Source: Streptomyces sp. NBC_01478
Lineage (GTDB): Bacteria > Actinomycetota > Actinomycetes > Streptomycetales > Streptomycetaceae
DNA length: 64,000 nt
Reading direction: 5' to 3'
Assembly: GCF_036227225.1 (NCBI RefSeq)
Contig: NZ_CP109444.1
Coordinates: 9,343,501 to 9,407,500 of the forward strand
Shown here: piece after piece, positions 45,747 through 54,362 of the stretch
How the letters are laid out: each line of letters opens with the position of its first letter
Position numbering within the stretch: position 1 is the stretch's first letter
The notes under the pieces: generated by a model
Seen by the model: the letters and a program-made list of their open reading frames with translations, nothing else
Databases searched by the model: none
Told to the model about the DNA's origin: nothing
Position numbers and translations under genes: made by a program

Positions 45747-47497
45747 GGACGCGGCTCGCTCTCGGCGTTCGTGTTCGGTGCTTCCCCGTCCCCGTTGCCG
45801 GAGGGGCGGGGGAACAGGCCCTGGGGGCGGCCGTTGCCGTCCCAGTTGAGGAGGTTGAGCCGGGTGGACTTGTCGCCGGGGGCCGCGGGGGTGTCCACGG
45901 CATCGGCTCTCTGGCGGTCGCGCAACAGGTGGAAGTTCTCCACGGCGATCGGGGCCGGAGCTCCGGACGCCCCGCCGAAAGGACCGGAGCCTCCCATGCC
46001 GGGGCCGTCCTCGAAGTCGAGGCTGCACTCGGTGGCCAACTCCTCCAGACTGTGCGCCTGTTCGGCGTGCGCGGGCGGGATGACGTATCTGTCCTCGTAC
46101 TTGGCCAGCGCCAGGAGCCGGAACATGTCGTACATCTGCTCCTCGGTCATTCCCACGGCGGCGGGGATGGTCGCGTCGGGTTCGCGGCCGAGGTTGATGT
46201 CGCGCATGTAGCTGCGCATGGCGGCCAGCCGCCGCAGTACGGCGTCGACGGGGGCCGGATCGCCGGCGGTGAACAGTTGGGCGAGGTAGTCCACGGGGAT
46301 GCGCAGGGCGTCGATCGCGGCGAACAGGTTGCCGCGGTCCTCGGCGTCGTAGCCGGTGTCGCGGACCACGTCCACCACGGGGGACAGCGGCGGGATGTAC
46401 CAGACCATGGGCAGCGTGCGGTACTCCGGGTGTAGCGGCAGGGCGACCTTGTACGTGTTGATCAGGGCGTGGACCGGGGAGCGCCGGGCGGCCTCCATCC
46501 AGTCCCGTGAGATGCCGGACCGCTCCGCGTCGGCGGCCACCTGCGGGTCGTCGGGGTCGAGGAAGACCTGCCGCTGCGCCTCGTAGAGGTCGGTGTCGTC
46601 GGTGGTGGAGGCGGCTTCGAGTACCTGGTCGGGGTCGTAGAGGACCAGGCCGATGTAGCGGAGCCGTCCCACGCAGGTCTCGGCGCAGACGGTGGGCTGG
46701 CCGACCTCGATGCGCGGGAAGCAGAAGGTGCACTTCTCGGCCTTGCCGGTGCGGTGGTTGAAGTAGATCTTCTTGTACGGGCACCCGGACACGCACATCC
46801 GCCAGCCCCGGCAGCGGTCCTGGTCGACCAGGACGATGCCGTCCTCGGAGCGCTTGTAGATCGCGCCGGAGGGGCAGGAGGCGACGCAGGACGGGTTGAG
46901 GCAGTGCTCGCAGATGCGCGGCAGATAGAACATGAAGGTCTGCTCGAACTCGAACTTGACCTTCTCGGCGATGCCCGCGAGGAGGACGTCCTTGTCGCCG
47001 TGGTCGGCCGAACCGCCCAGGTTGTCGTCCCAGTTGGCCGACCAGGTGATCTTCATGTCCTTGCCGGTGATCAGGGACTTGGGGCGGGCGACCGGGGTGT
47101 GTTCCTGGAGCGGCGCGTTGGTCAGCGTCTCGTAGTCGTACGTCCAGGGCTGGTAGTAGTCGTCGAGCGAGGGCAGTGTGGGGTTGGAGAAGATGTTGAT
47201 CAGCTTCTTGAACCGGCCGCCGCCCTTCAGTTTGAGATTCCCGCGCTTGTTGAGGTCCCAGCCGCCGCGCCACTTTTCCTGGTCCTCGTAGCGGCGCGGG
47301 TAGCCCTGCCCGGGGCGGGTCTCGACGTTGTTGAACCACACGTACTCGACGCCGGGGCGGTTGGTCCACGCCTGTTTGCAGGTGACCGAGCAGGTGTGGC
47401 AGCCGATGCACTTGTCGAGGTTCATCACCATCGCCATCTGGGCCATGACCCGACGGCCGGGCGCTGCGGTCGGGGGCGTCGCGGCTGTGGGGGCCAT
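45743..47497 (-). CDS. narH: Respiratory nitrate reductase beta subunit
   Basis: 584 residues from ATG 47497; an ATG at about residue 20 (MAQMAMVMNLDKCIGC) is where E. coli NarH begins, so this form has a short N-terminal extension. It carries the electron-transfer clusters: CIGCHTCSVTCKQ, CEHCLNPSCVASCPSGA and CRGWRMCVSGCP. In the last, Trp replaces a Cys, giving the 3Fe-4S cluster typical of NarH. CTFCFPRIEVGQPTVC supplies the remaining ligands. It overlaps narG by one base. Confidence 0.96.
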   Translation of the reverse strand: MAPTAATPPTAAPGRRVMAQMAMVMNLDKCIGCHTCSVTCKQAWTNRPGVEYVWFNNVETRPGQGYPRRYEDQEKWRGGWDLNKRGNLKLKGGGRFKKLINIFSNPTLPSLDDYYQPWTYDYETLTNAPLQEHTPVARPKSLITGKDMKITWSANWDDNLGGSADHGDKDVLLAGIAEKVKFEFEQTFMFYLPRICEHCLNPSCVASCPSGAIYKRSEDGIVLVDQDRCRGWRMCVSGCPYKKIYFNHRTGKAEKCTFCFPRIEVGQPTVCAETCVGRLRYIGLVLYDPDQVLEAASTTDDTDLYEAQRQVFLDPDDPQVAADAERSGISRDWMEAARRSPVHALINTYKVALPLHPEYRTLPMVWYIPPLSPVVDVVRDTGYDAEDRGNLFAAIDALRIPVDYLAQLFTAGDPAPVDAVLRRLAAMRSYMRDINLGREPDATIPAAVGMTEEQMYDMFRLLALAKYEDRYVIPPAHAEQAHSLEELATECSLDFEDGPGMGGSGPFGGASGAPAPIAVENFHLLRDRQRADAVDTPAAPGDKSTRLNLLNWDGNGRPQGLFPRPSGNGDGEAPNTNAESEPRP

Positions 47498-50400
47498 CAG
47501 TACGTCACCTCCTGGTCGGTGCGGCGGCGGATGACGGTGACCTCGTCGCGCTGGTTGCCGGTCGGGCCCAGGTAGTTGAAGGCGTACGTCAACTGGGCGT
47601 AGCCGCCGATGAGATGGCTCGGCTTGACCAGTAGCCGGGTCAGCGAGTTGTGGACGCCGCCGCGCCGCCCGTTGGTCTCGGTGCGGGGGACGTCGATGAG
47701 CCGGTCCTGCGCGTGGTGCATGTAGACGGTGCCTTCCGGCATACGGTGCGAGACGACCGCGCGGGCGGCGACGATGCCGTTGCGGTTGACAGCCTCGATC
47801 CAGTCGTTGTCGTGCACGCCGATCTTCGCCGCGTCCTCCTTGCTCATCCAGATGGTCGGTCCGCCCCGGGAGAGCGAGAGCATGAAGAGGTTGTCCTGGT
47901 ACTCGGAGTGGATGGACCACTTGTTGTGCGGGGTCAAGTAGCGCACGGTGATGCCGAGTTCGCCCTGGTCGCCGACCTCTGGCTCGTCGAAGAGGGCGTG
48001 CATGTTGAGCGGCGGCCGGTAGACGGGCATCCACTCGCCGAGTTCGGCGATCCAGTCGTGGTCGATGAAGAAGTGCTGACGGCCCGTCAAGGTGTGCCAG
48101 GGCTTGAGGCGTTCGACGTTGATGGTGAACGGCGAGTAGCGGCGCCCGCCGGACTCCGTCCCCGACCATTCGGGCGAGGTGATGACCGGGACGGGGCCCG
48201 CCTGGGTGTCGGCGAAGGTGACCCGCTTGCCCTCGGCCTCGGCGGCCAGGTCGGCCAACTCGACGCCGGTACGGGTCTCCAGGGTGCGGAACCCCTGGGT
48301 GGCCAGGTGTCCGTTGGTGGTTCCGGAGAGGGCCAGGATCGCTTCGCAGACCTGTACGTCCCGGGCGATCGACGGGCGGCCGTCGGCAGGGCCGCCGCGT
48401 ACGGTGCCGTTCTTGTGCCGCAGGTACTCCAGCTCCTGCCGTACGTCGAAGGTGACGCCCTTGGTGGTGGCGCCCAGGGTGTCCAGGAGCGGGCCGAGGG
48501 CGGTCATCCGGTCGGCGACGGCCGGGTAGTCCCGCTCGACCACCACCAGCTTCGGCATGGTCCGGCCGGGGACCGGCTCGCACTCGCCGGCCTTCCAGTC
48601 CCGTACGCGGCCGTGCGGGTTGGCCATCGCGTCGGGGGTGTCGTGCAGCAACGGCGCTGCCACCACGTCCTTCTCGGTGCCGAGCCGCCCTTCGGCGAGA
48701 CGGCTGAACGCCGCCGCGATGGTGTTGAAGGCGTCCCAGTCGGTGCGGGTCTGCCACGGCGGCGGGATGGCCGGGTTGAAGGAGTTCACGAACGGGTGCA
48801 TGTCCGTGGTGTTGAGGTCGTGCTTCTCGTACCAGGTGGCGGCCGGCAGCACGATGTCGGAGTAGACGGTGGTGCTGGTCATCCGGAAGTCCAGGGTGAG
48901 CAGCAGGTCGAGCTTGCCGACCGGTGCCTCGTCGCGCCAGACCACATCGCGCGGGCGGGCGCCGGGCGGCGCCTCGGTGGCGCGTACGGCGGAGTCGGTG
49001 CCGAGCAGGTGCTTGAGGAAGTACTCGTTGCCCTTGGCGGAGGAGCCGAGCAGGTTGGCCCGCCAGATGGTCAGCACTCGGGGGAAGTTCTCCGGCGCGT
49101 CCGGGTCCTCGCCCGCGAACCTCAGCTGCCCGGACTTGAGTTGGTCGACGACGTACTCCGGCACCTGCTGCCCGGCGGCTTCGGCGTCCGTCGCCAGGGT
49201 GAGCGGGTTGCGGTCGAAGGTCGGGTAGGAGGGCATCCAGCCCATCCGGGCCGAGGCCGCGATGACATCGGCGGTGCTCTTCCCCGCGAACGTGCCGCCC
49301 GCGCCCGCGGCGGCGAGGGTGTCGGCACTGAAGGGGTCGTAGCGGAACTGGTCGGTGTGCAGGTACCAGTACGCGGTCTGGATCATCTGCCGGGCGGGCC
49401 GGTGCCAGTCGGCGGCCGTCGCGATCGCCGAGTAGCCGGTGATCGGGCGGACCTTCTCCTGGCCCACGTAGTGCGCCCAGCCGCCGCCGTTGACGCCCTG
49501 GCAGCCGGTCAGGGTCGTCAGGGTGAGGAAGGAGCGGTAGATGGTGTCGGAGTGGAACCAGTGGTTGGTTCCCGCCCCCATGATGATCATGGAGCGGCCC
49601 TTGGACTCCTCGGCGTTGGTGGCGAACTCGCGCGCGATGCGGGCCGCCGTCTCACCGGCCACCCCGGTGATGGCCGCCTGCCAGGCCGGGGTGTAGGGCT
49701 GGTCGGGGTCGTCGTAGCCGGTCGGCCAGATGCCCGGCAGCCCGTCGCGGGCCACGCCGTACTGGGCGAGCAGCAGGTCGAACACCGTGGTCACCAACTG
49801 CCCGGCGACCCGGCGGACGGGGACACCCCGGCGCAGTTGTCCGGCGGTCCCGTCCGGGGTGTCGAACCGGGTCAGCTCCACCGTCACCGCGTCCTCGCCG
49901 CCACCTGCGGCGGTCAACAGCGGGTCGGTGTCGCCGAGGTCGAGGTTCCACTTCCCGGCGCCGGACTCGCCGTAGCGGTGGCCGAGCGAACCGTTCGGGA
50001 CGACGGGATCGCCGGTGGCGGCGTCGAGGAGGACGGTCCTGAACTCCGCGTTCTCCGCCTCGGCCGCCGTACCGCCCAGGTCGGCCGCGGTCAGGAACTT
50101 CCCCGGGGCGTACGTCACGTCCGCCCCGGTGCCGCGTTCTTCGAGGGTGACCAGGAAGGGCAGGTCGGTGTACCGCTTCACGTAGTCGGTGAAGTAGCCG
50201 ACCTGGCGGTCGACGAAGAACTCCTTGAGGATCACATGCCCCATCGACATCGCCAGCGCCCCGTCGGTGCCCGGCGCGGCGGGCAGCCACTCGTCGGCGA
50301 ACTTCACGTTGTCCGCGTAGTCAGGGGCGACCGCGATCACCTTCTGCCCCCGGTAGCGGGCCTCCGCCATCCAGTGCGCGTCCGGGGTGCGGGTGACCGG

Positions 50401-51234
50401 CAGGTTCGAGCCCCACATGATCAGATAGCCGGCGTCCCACCAGTCGCCGGACTCCGGTACGTCCGTCTGGTCTCCGAAGACCTGCGGGGAGGCGACCGGC
50501 AGGTCGGCGTACCAGTCGTAGAACGACAGCATCACCCCGCCGAGCAGCGAGTAGAAGCGCGCCCCTGCGGCATGGGAGACCATCGACATGGCCGGTATCG
50601 GCGAGAACCCGGCCAGCCGGTCGGGACCGTACTCCTTGATGGTGTGCACATGGGCGGCGGCGATCATCTCGCTCGCCTCGTCCCAACTCGCCCGTACCAG
50701 GCCGCCCTTGCCGCGCGCCGACTTGTAGCGCCGGGACCGCTCCGGGTCGGAGACGACGTCCGCCCACGCCAGCACCGGGTCACCGAGCCGGGCCCGGGCC
50801 TCCCGGTACATCTCCAGGAGCACTCCACGGACGTAGGGGTAGCGGACGCGGGTGGGCGAGTAGGTGTACCAGGAGAACGCGGCCCCGCGCGGGCAGCCGC
50901 GCGGCTCGTACTCCGGGCTGTCCGGGCCGACCGTGGGGTAGTCGGTCTGCTGGGACTCCCAGGTGATGATCCCGTCCTTGACGTACACCTTCCACGAACA
51001 CGAGCCGGTGCAGTTCACCCCGTGCGTGGAGCGCACCACCTTGTCGTGGCTCCAACGGTCCCGGTAGAAGTCGTCGGCCTTGCGGCCACCGATCTTGTAC
51101 AGGGTGCGGTGGTCGGGGGAGACCTCGGCTCGGGTGAAGAACCGGCGGGTGCTCACCAGTGCGTCCGCCAACTCTCCGTCCAGACCGGCTGGTTGGCGTG
51201 CCTGGGGGTCGGTTCCTGGGGTTCCTCGGCTCAC
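47497..51234 (-). CDS. narG: Respiratory nitrate reductase alpha subunit (molybdenum)
   Basis: 1,245 residues from GTG 51234, close to E. coli NarG. It reduces nitrate at a bis-MGD molybdenum centre on the inner side of the membrane. The FS0 cluster region is STHGVNCTGSCSWKVYVKDG (His plus Cys ligands) with the last Cys in PRGCPRGAAFSW. The Asp that ligands Mo lies in YLIMWGSNLPVTRTPDAHW context. The N-terminus has no working twin-arginine signal. The start overlaps the hemerythrin gene (GTGA). Confidence 0.97.
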   Translation of the reverse strand: MSRGTPGTDPQARQPAGLDGELADALVSTRRFFTRAEVSPDHRTLYKIGGRKADDFYRDRWSHDKVVRSTHGVNCTGSCSWKVYVKDGIITWESQQTDYPTVGPDSPEYEPRGCPRGAAFSWYTYSPTRVRYPYVRGVLLEMYREARARLGDPVLAWADVVSDPERSRRYKSARGKGGLVRASWDEASEMIAAAHVHTIKEYGPDRLAGFSPIPAMSMVSHAAGARFYSLLGGVMLSFYDWYADLPVASPQVFGDQTDVPESGDWWDAGYLIMWGSNLPVTRTPDAHWMAEARYRGQKVIAVAPDYADNVKFADEWLPAAPGTDGALAMSMGHVILKEFFVDRQVGYFTDYVKRYTDLPFLVTLEERGTGADVTYAPGKFLTAADLGGTAAEAENAEFRTVLLDAATGDPVVPNGSLGHRYGESGAGKWNLDLGDTDPLLTAAGGGEDAVTVELTRFDTPDGTAGQLRRGVPVRRVAGQLVTTVFDLLLAQYGVARDGLPGIWPTGYDDPDQPYTPAWQAAITGVAGETAARIAREFATNAEESKGRSMIIMGAGTNHWFHSDTIYRSFLTLTTLTGCQGVNGGGWAHYVGQEKVRPITGYSAIATAADWHRPARQMIQTAYWYLHTDQFRYDPFSADTLAAAGAGGTFAGKSTADVIAASARMGWMPSYPTFDRNPLTLATDAEAAGQQVPEYVVDQLKSGQLRFAGEDPDAPENFPRVLTIWRANLLGSSAKGNEYFLKHLLGTDSAVRATEAPPGARPRDVVWRDEAPVGKLDLLLTLDFRMTSTTVYSDIVLPAATWYEKHDLNTTDMHPFVNSFNPAIPPPWQTRTDWDAFNTIAAAFSRLAEGRLGTEKDVVAAPLLHDTPDAMANPHGRVRDWKAGECEPVPGRTMPKLVVVERDYPAVADRMTALGPLLDTLGATTKGVTFDVRQELEYLRHKNGTVRGGPADGRPSIARDVQVCEAILALSGTTNGHLATQGFRTLETRTGVELADLAAEAEGKRVTFADTQAGPVPVITSPEWSGTESGGRRYSPFTINVERLKPWHTLTGRQHFFIDHDWIAELGEWMPVYRPPLNMHALFDEPEVGDQGELGITVRYLTPHNKWSIHSEYQDNLFMLSLSRGGPTIWMSKEDAAKIGVHDNDWIEAVNRNGIVAARAVVSHRMPEGTVYMHHAQDRLIDVPRTETNGRRGGVHNSLTRLLVKPSHLIGGYAQLTYAFNYLGPTGNQRDEVTVIRRRTDQEVTY

Positions 51235-51794
51235 GATGCCGCCTTCCCGGGCGCCAGCGGCCCGTCCTGCTGTGATCCGGCGTGCTGATCGGTGTCGATA
51301 CCGGCTTCTGTGGCGAACCCCGTTGTGGCGAAATCCGTGCTCATCGCTCCGACGCGGGAGCGGACCGCGTCCATGGCCTCCCAGTCCTCGGTGCTCAGCA
51401 CGGCCAGGGCGGCGGGGAACACACCGTCCTGTTCCTTGAGGATGTGGTCCCGCAGCAGATCCAGGGTGTCCAGGAGCCGCCGGGGCCAGGCGGGGTCGGC
51501 CGGGACGCCCGCGGCGGCCTCGTCGAGGACGGCCTCGACGTGCCGGTGCTCGGCCCGAAGCGCCGCCATGCCGTCGGGGAACTCCTTCGCCAGCGGCGGG
51601 AAGAGACCTTGCTCCTCCACCGCCGTGTGCGGCACGAGTACGGCGGAGACGCGGCGCGCGATCCACGCCATCCGGGGTACGTCCGCGTCGCGGTGCGCGG
51701 TGCGGATGTCCCCGATGAGATTGACGACCAGGTCGTGTTCGCGGGTCAGTTCGGCGATCTCGGGTAATGCCTGGCAGCCGCAGTACTCACACAT
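51231..51794 (-). CDS. Hemerythrin-domain protein with N-terminal CxxCxC motif
   Basis: 187 residues. After MCEYCGCQAL, a Cys-rich motif (CxxCxC) that could bind metal, there is a four-helix hemerythrin fold with di-iron ligands. These are His in ELTREHDLVV, His and Glu in LVPHTAVEEQGLF, His residues in LRAEHRHVEAVLDEA, and His-Glu in LRDHILKEQDGVF. Such proteins sense or scavenge O2 or NO. The position between narK and narG, with a 4-base overlap to narG, suggests it protects or regulates nitrate respiration. Confidence 0.9.
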   Translation of the reverse strand: MCEYCGCQALPEIAELTREHDLVVNLIGDIRTAHRDADVPRMAWIARRVSAVLVPHTAVEEQGLFPPLAKEFPDGMAALRAEHRHVEAVLDEAAAGVPADPAWPRRLLDTLDLLRDHILKEQDGVFPAALAVLSTEDWEAMDAVRSRVGAMSTDFATTGFATEAGIDTDQHAGSQQDGPLAPGKAAS

Positions 51795-51805
51795 GGTGAC
51801 TCGTC

Positions 51806-53062
51806 TCAGGCCGGGTTGGGTGCCGTCGGGGTGTCGCGGGTGACGGCCTCGCGGACGGCGGTCGCGGTGAATGCCAGGGCGGTGGCGGCGATCAGGGCGA
51901 GCAGGGCCAGCCCGAATGCGTAGGTGCCGTAGGCGCCGTAGAGGGAACCCATCAGCAGAGGTGGGACGAAACCGCCCAGCCCTCCGGCCGCGCCGACGAC
52001 GCCGGTGACGGCGCCGACCTTGCCGGCCGGGGCGAGCAGGGCGACGAGGGCGAAGGTGGCACCGCTGCCCGCGCCGAGCGCGGCGGCGATCGTCAGGAAG
52101 GTGATGGTGCCCAGCGGGGCCAGCGGCGGGGCGAAGGACTGAACGGCCGCACTCAGCGTGACCACGGCGAGTGCCACGGCCAGCACGCGGGTGGGGCCCA
52201 GCCGGTCGGACAACCAGCCGCCGACCGGCCGCATCACCACCGCCAGCAGGACGAACCCGGCCATCCGGTTGGCCGCGTCGGCCTGTGCCAGGCCGTACCC
52301 CGACTTGAGGTAGGTGGGCAGATAGACGGAGAAGGCGACGTATCCGCCGAACGCGACCGCGTACAGCGCGGATGCCTGCCAGGTGACACGGAGTCTGACG
52401 GTGGCGGCGAGCCGGCCCGCCATGGTCCCGGGCGGTACGGTCCTGCCCGGAGCGTCGCGCAGCAGGACCGCGGCCAGCGCCGCATAGCAGGCCAGCACGA
52501 TCGCGGTCACGACGAACGGGGTCGCCACACCGTGCGACTTGACCAGGTTCACCGTGGTCAGGGCGCTGATGGCGGTGCCGCCCATGCCGGCACCGAAGAC
52601 ACCGATCGCGAGCCCCCTGCGCCCGGGCGGAAACCAGGCGCTGACGAAGGGCACCCCCACCGCGAACGCGGTGCCGCCGATACCGAGAAAGAACCCGCCC
52701 ACCAGCAACTGGTTCAGGGAGGAGTGCCCGGCCAGCCCCAGGTACAGGACGGGGACGATGGTCGCCGCCGAGACCAGCGGGAACATCACCCGGCCACCGA
52801 ACCGGTCCGTCAGCGCGCCTATCGGTATGCGGCCCAGCGAGCCCACCACCACCGGTACGGCGACCAGCAACGCCTGCTGGAACGCGCTCAGTTGCAGGCT
52901 GTCCTTGAATCGCGGGCCGAGTGGGCTCAGCAGCGCCCAGGCCCAGAAGTTCACCGCGAACCCGATGGTGGCAAGCGCCAGCATCAGCTGCCGCCGCCGA
53001 CCGGCCGTCGGGGGCCTTCCTGCTGGGGGTTCCGGCTTCGGGGAGCGGGGCGTCGTCGGCAT
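51806..53062 (-). CDS. narK: Nitrate/nitrite transporter (major facilitator)
   Basis: 418 residues with about twelve membrane helices. NarK-type features are the N-terminal LATIGFAVNFWAWALLSPLG, the MFS loop DRFGGRVMFP, FFLGIGGTAFAVGVPFVSAW (nitrate signature glycines), PPGRRGLAIGVFGAG and SDRLGPTRVLAVAL. It is the first gene of the operon; the hemerythrin gene follows after 11 bases. It imports nitrate and may export nitrite. A DosR-like box lies upstream. Confidence 0.94.
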   Translation of the reverse strand: MPTTPRSPKPEPPAGRPPTAGRRRQLMLALATIGFAVNFWAWALLSPLGPRFKDSLQLSAFQQALLVAVPVVVGSLGRIPIGALTDRFGGRVMFPLVSAATIVPVLYLGLAGHSSLNQLLVGGFFLGIGGTAFAVGVPFVSAWFPPGRRGLAIGVFGAGMGGTAISALTTVNLVKSHGVATPFVVTAIVLACYAALAAVLLRDAPGRTVPPGTMAGRLAATVRLRVTWQASALYAVAFGGYVAFSVYLPTYLKSGYGLAQADAANRMAGFVLLAVVMRPVGGWLSDRLGPTRVLAVALAVVTLSAAVQSFAPPLAPLGTITFLTIAAALGAGSGATFALVALLAPAGKVGAVTGVVGAAGGLGGFVPPLLMGSLYGAYGTYAFGLALLALIAATALAFTATAVREAVTRDTPTAPNPA

Positions 53063-53147
53063 GGTCTTCTCGGCTCCTCATGTGTGCCCGCAGACAGTCG
53101 CGTCGCGTGTCCTGTGGCCGTGGTGCCCGGACCGGGCCGTCTCCGCC

Positions 53148-53192
53148 AGAATCGCCAGGGGCCGGCTCCCACGACAGGGGCCGTTGGTCCTC
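53148..53192 (-). promoter_or_regulatory. Hypoxia-type (DosR/OsdR-like) box and promoter of the nar operon
   Basis: On the minus strand GAGGACCAACGGCCCCT (53192-53176) resembles the DosR/DevR box pattern GGGACCNNNGGCCC. GATTCT (53153-53148) can act as -10. With a start near 53141, the box centre lies at about -43, where this regulator family is known to contact the polymerase. The motif assignment is by eye. Confidence 0.5.
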
Positions 53193-53539
53193 ATCTCCGG
53201 CGCCGGGTGGGGTACATGTGCCGGGGCGCCATCGTGGGGCCTCTCATCGCGCGGTTACAGGAGTGCGGCGGAATCACGGGCACGGCTGCGTGAGGAGGGA
53301 AAGGTGGAGCAGACACCTGTCTGTGCTGCCCCACGGCGCACACACGCTCGGAGCGCTGCACAGCGAGCAGGGCTGCAGGAGGGGAACGGAACCGATGGCC
53401 GCGGGGGAGGCGTCGGGCGGCCGGAGAACGCCACCGATGCATCCGTGTCAACTGGCAGTATGCCGCCGAGGTCCAGGGCGTCCGGCCTGAGCCTGGCCCC
53501 ATCTCGTGGACAGAGGACAGCAGTGTGCTCCGGGGAATG
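53193..53539. other. Non-coding or decayed stretch upstream of the nar operon
   Basis: About 350 bases with no gene I can support. Open frames here have no family resemblance, no ribosome site and irregular codon bias. Together with the LysR remnant next to it, this looks like decayed sequence at the edge of the nar island. Confidence 0.5.
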
Positions 53540-53870
53540 AGGACCTGCGGCGGTCCGGTGTGTTGGCCCGGATCCCGCACGGCCTGATACCGGGGCCTTC
53601 GGGGAGTTTGAACAAGACGTGCAAGTCCCGGACTGTCGACCTGGGGCTTCGAGAAGGGCGGGTGACGGGAGGTCCTTGCGCCGCCGCCGGCGGCTCATGG
53701 AGACGTTCGGCGCTCGCGCCACCGTCGTGTACCAGGTGGAGGAGTACGAGTCGCAGCTGGCGTTGTTCCGGGCCGGGATCGGGGTGGCGCCCGGGGTGGC
53801 GCCGTGGGCCGGGGCAGCGGCCGTCGATCCCGGCGGCGCTCGAAGCGCTGCGCGGGCCCTGGCCCCGGTA
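53540..53870 (+). pseudogene. Remnant of a LysR-type regulator (C-terminal part)
   Basis: In one frame near 53637 the text TVDLGLREGRV resembles the middle of a LysR effector domain. In another, from 53691, FGARATVVYQVEEYESQLAL followed by FRAGIGVAPGVAP matches the later part of the same domain (where intact members read roughly LVAAGLGVA). The frame change, lack of a helix-turn-helix and loss of the end show decay. The boundaries are approximate. Confidence 0.4.
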
Positions 53871-54057
53871 ATACTGGGTGGAACCCTTGGGCGGTCGGTT
53901 GAAGCCCGCGTTCGTCGTTCAGATGCACCGGAAGGGTTCAAACGGCTGCGCGCCCGGATAAGGCAAGGGATTCCAGGCAGTTGGTGCCTCAACCCCGACT
54001 CGGAGGTCCTGACGGTCGGTTGCTGCGTGGCGCCGCGGCGGGCTGGGTAAACCGTTG

Positions 54058-54326
54058 ACACCGTGGGACCCGTGCACTCCCGCGAGGAGGACCGCTCGGA
54101 GCAACTCGCCTCCTGCTACCGGGAGTCGCTGCGGGTCGCCGACGAACTCGGCGCGCGTACGGTCGCGTTCCCCGCCGTGTCCGCCGGTATCTACGGCTGG
54201 CCGATGGACGACGCGGCACGGATCGCCGTCGAGACGGTGCGGGCCACGCCCTCGACGGTCGAGGAGGTCACGTTCGTGCTCTTCGACGAGGCGGCGTACG
54301 AGGCGTTCGGGCGGCACGTGCGCTGA
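54058..54326 (+). pseudogene. 5'-truncated macro-domain gene, diverged copy of 43227-43739
   Basis: From base 54058 the sequence aligns without gaps to 43471-43739. The encoded 88 residues agree at about 72 positions by eye (both contain [11 protein letters not shown] and [18 protein letters not shown]). Everything before TVGP is missing, so the ADP-ribose-binding loop region GDIT...NAAN is lost and the product cannot work. Similarity continues for about 30 bases past the stop (CAACTCGCC in both), up to the kinase gene end. Confidence 0.8.
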
Positions 54327-54362
54327 GGGCGGTCCGGGAGCGGGTGCTCAACTCGCCGTCCG

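Noticed and set aside
47650..51288. 1,212-codon frame antisense to narG
   Set aside because: The nitrate reductase motifs on the minus strand explain the region. The antisense product has no recognisable domains.
53936..54010. Possible tRNA-like stretch (GGTTCAAACG followed by paired segments)
   Set aside because: No acceptor stem, anticodon arm or closing CCA-proximal pairing could be built.
53255..54061. Minus-strand frame of 268 codons upstream of narK
   Set aside because: Low-complexity Ser/Arg/Pro text without domain, ribosome site or normal codon bias. The plus strand shows a LysR-like remnant instead.
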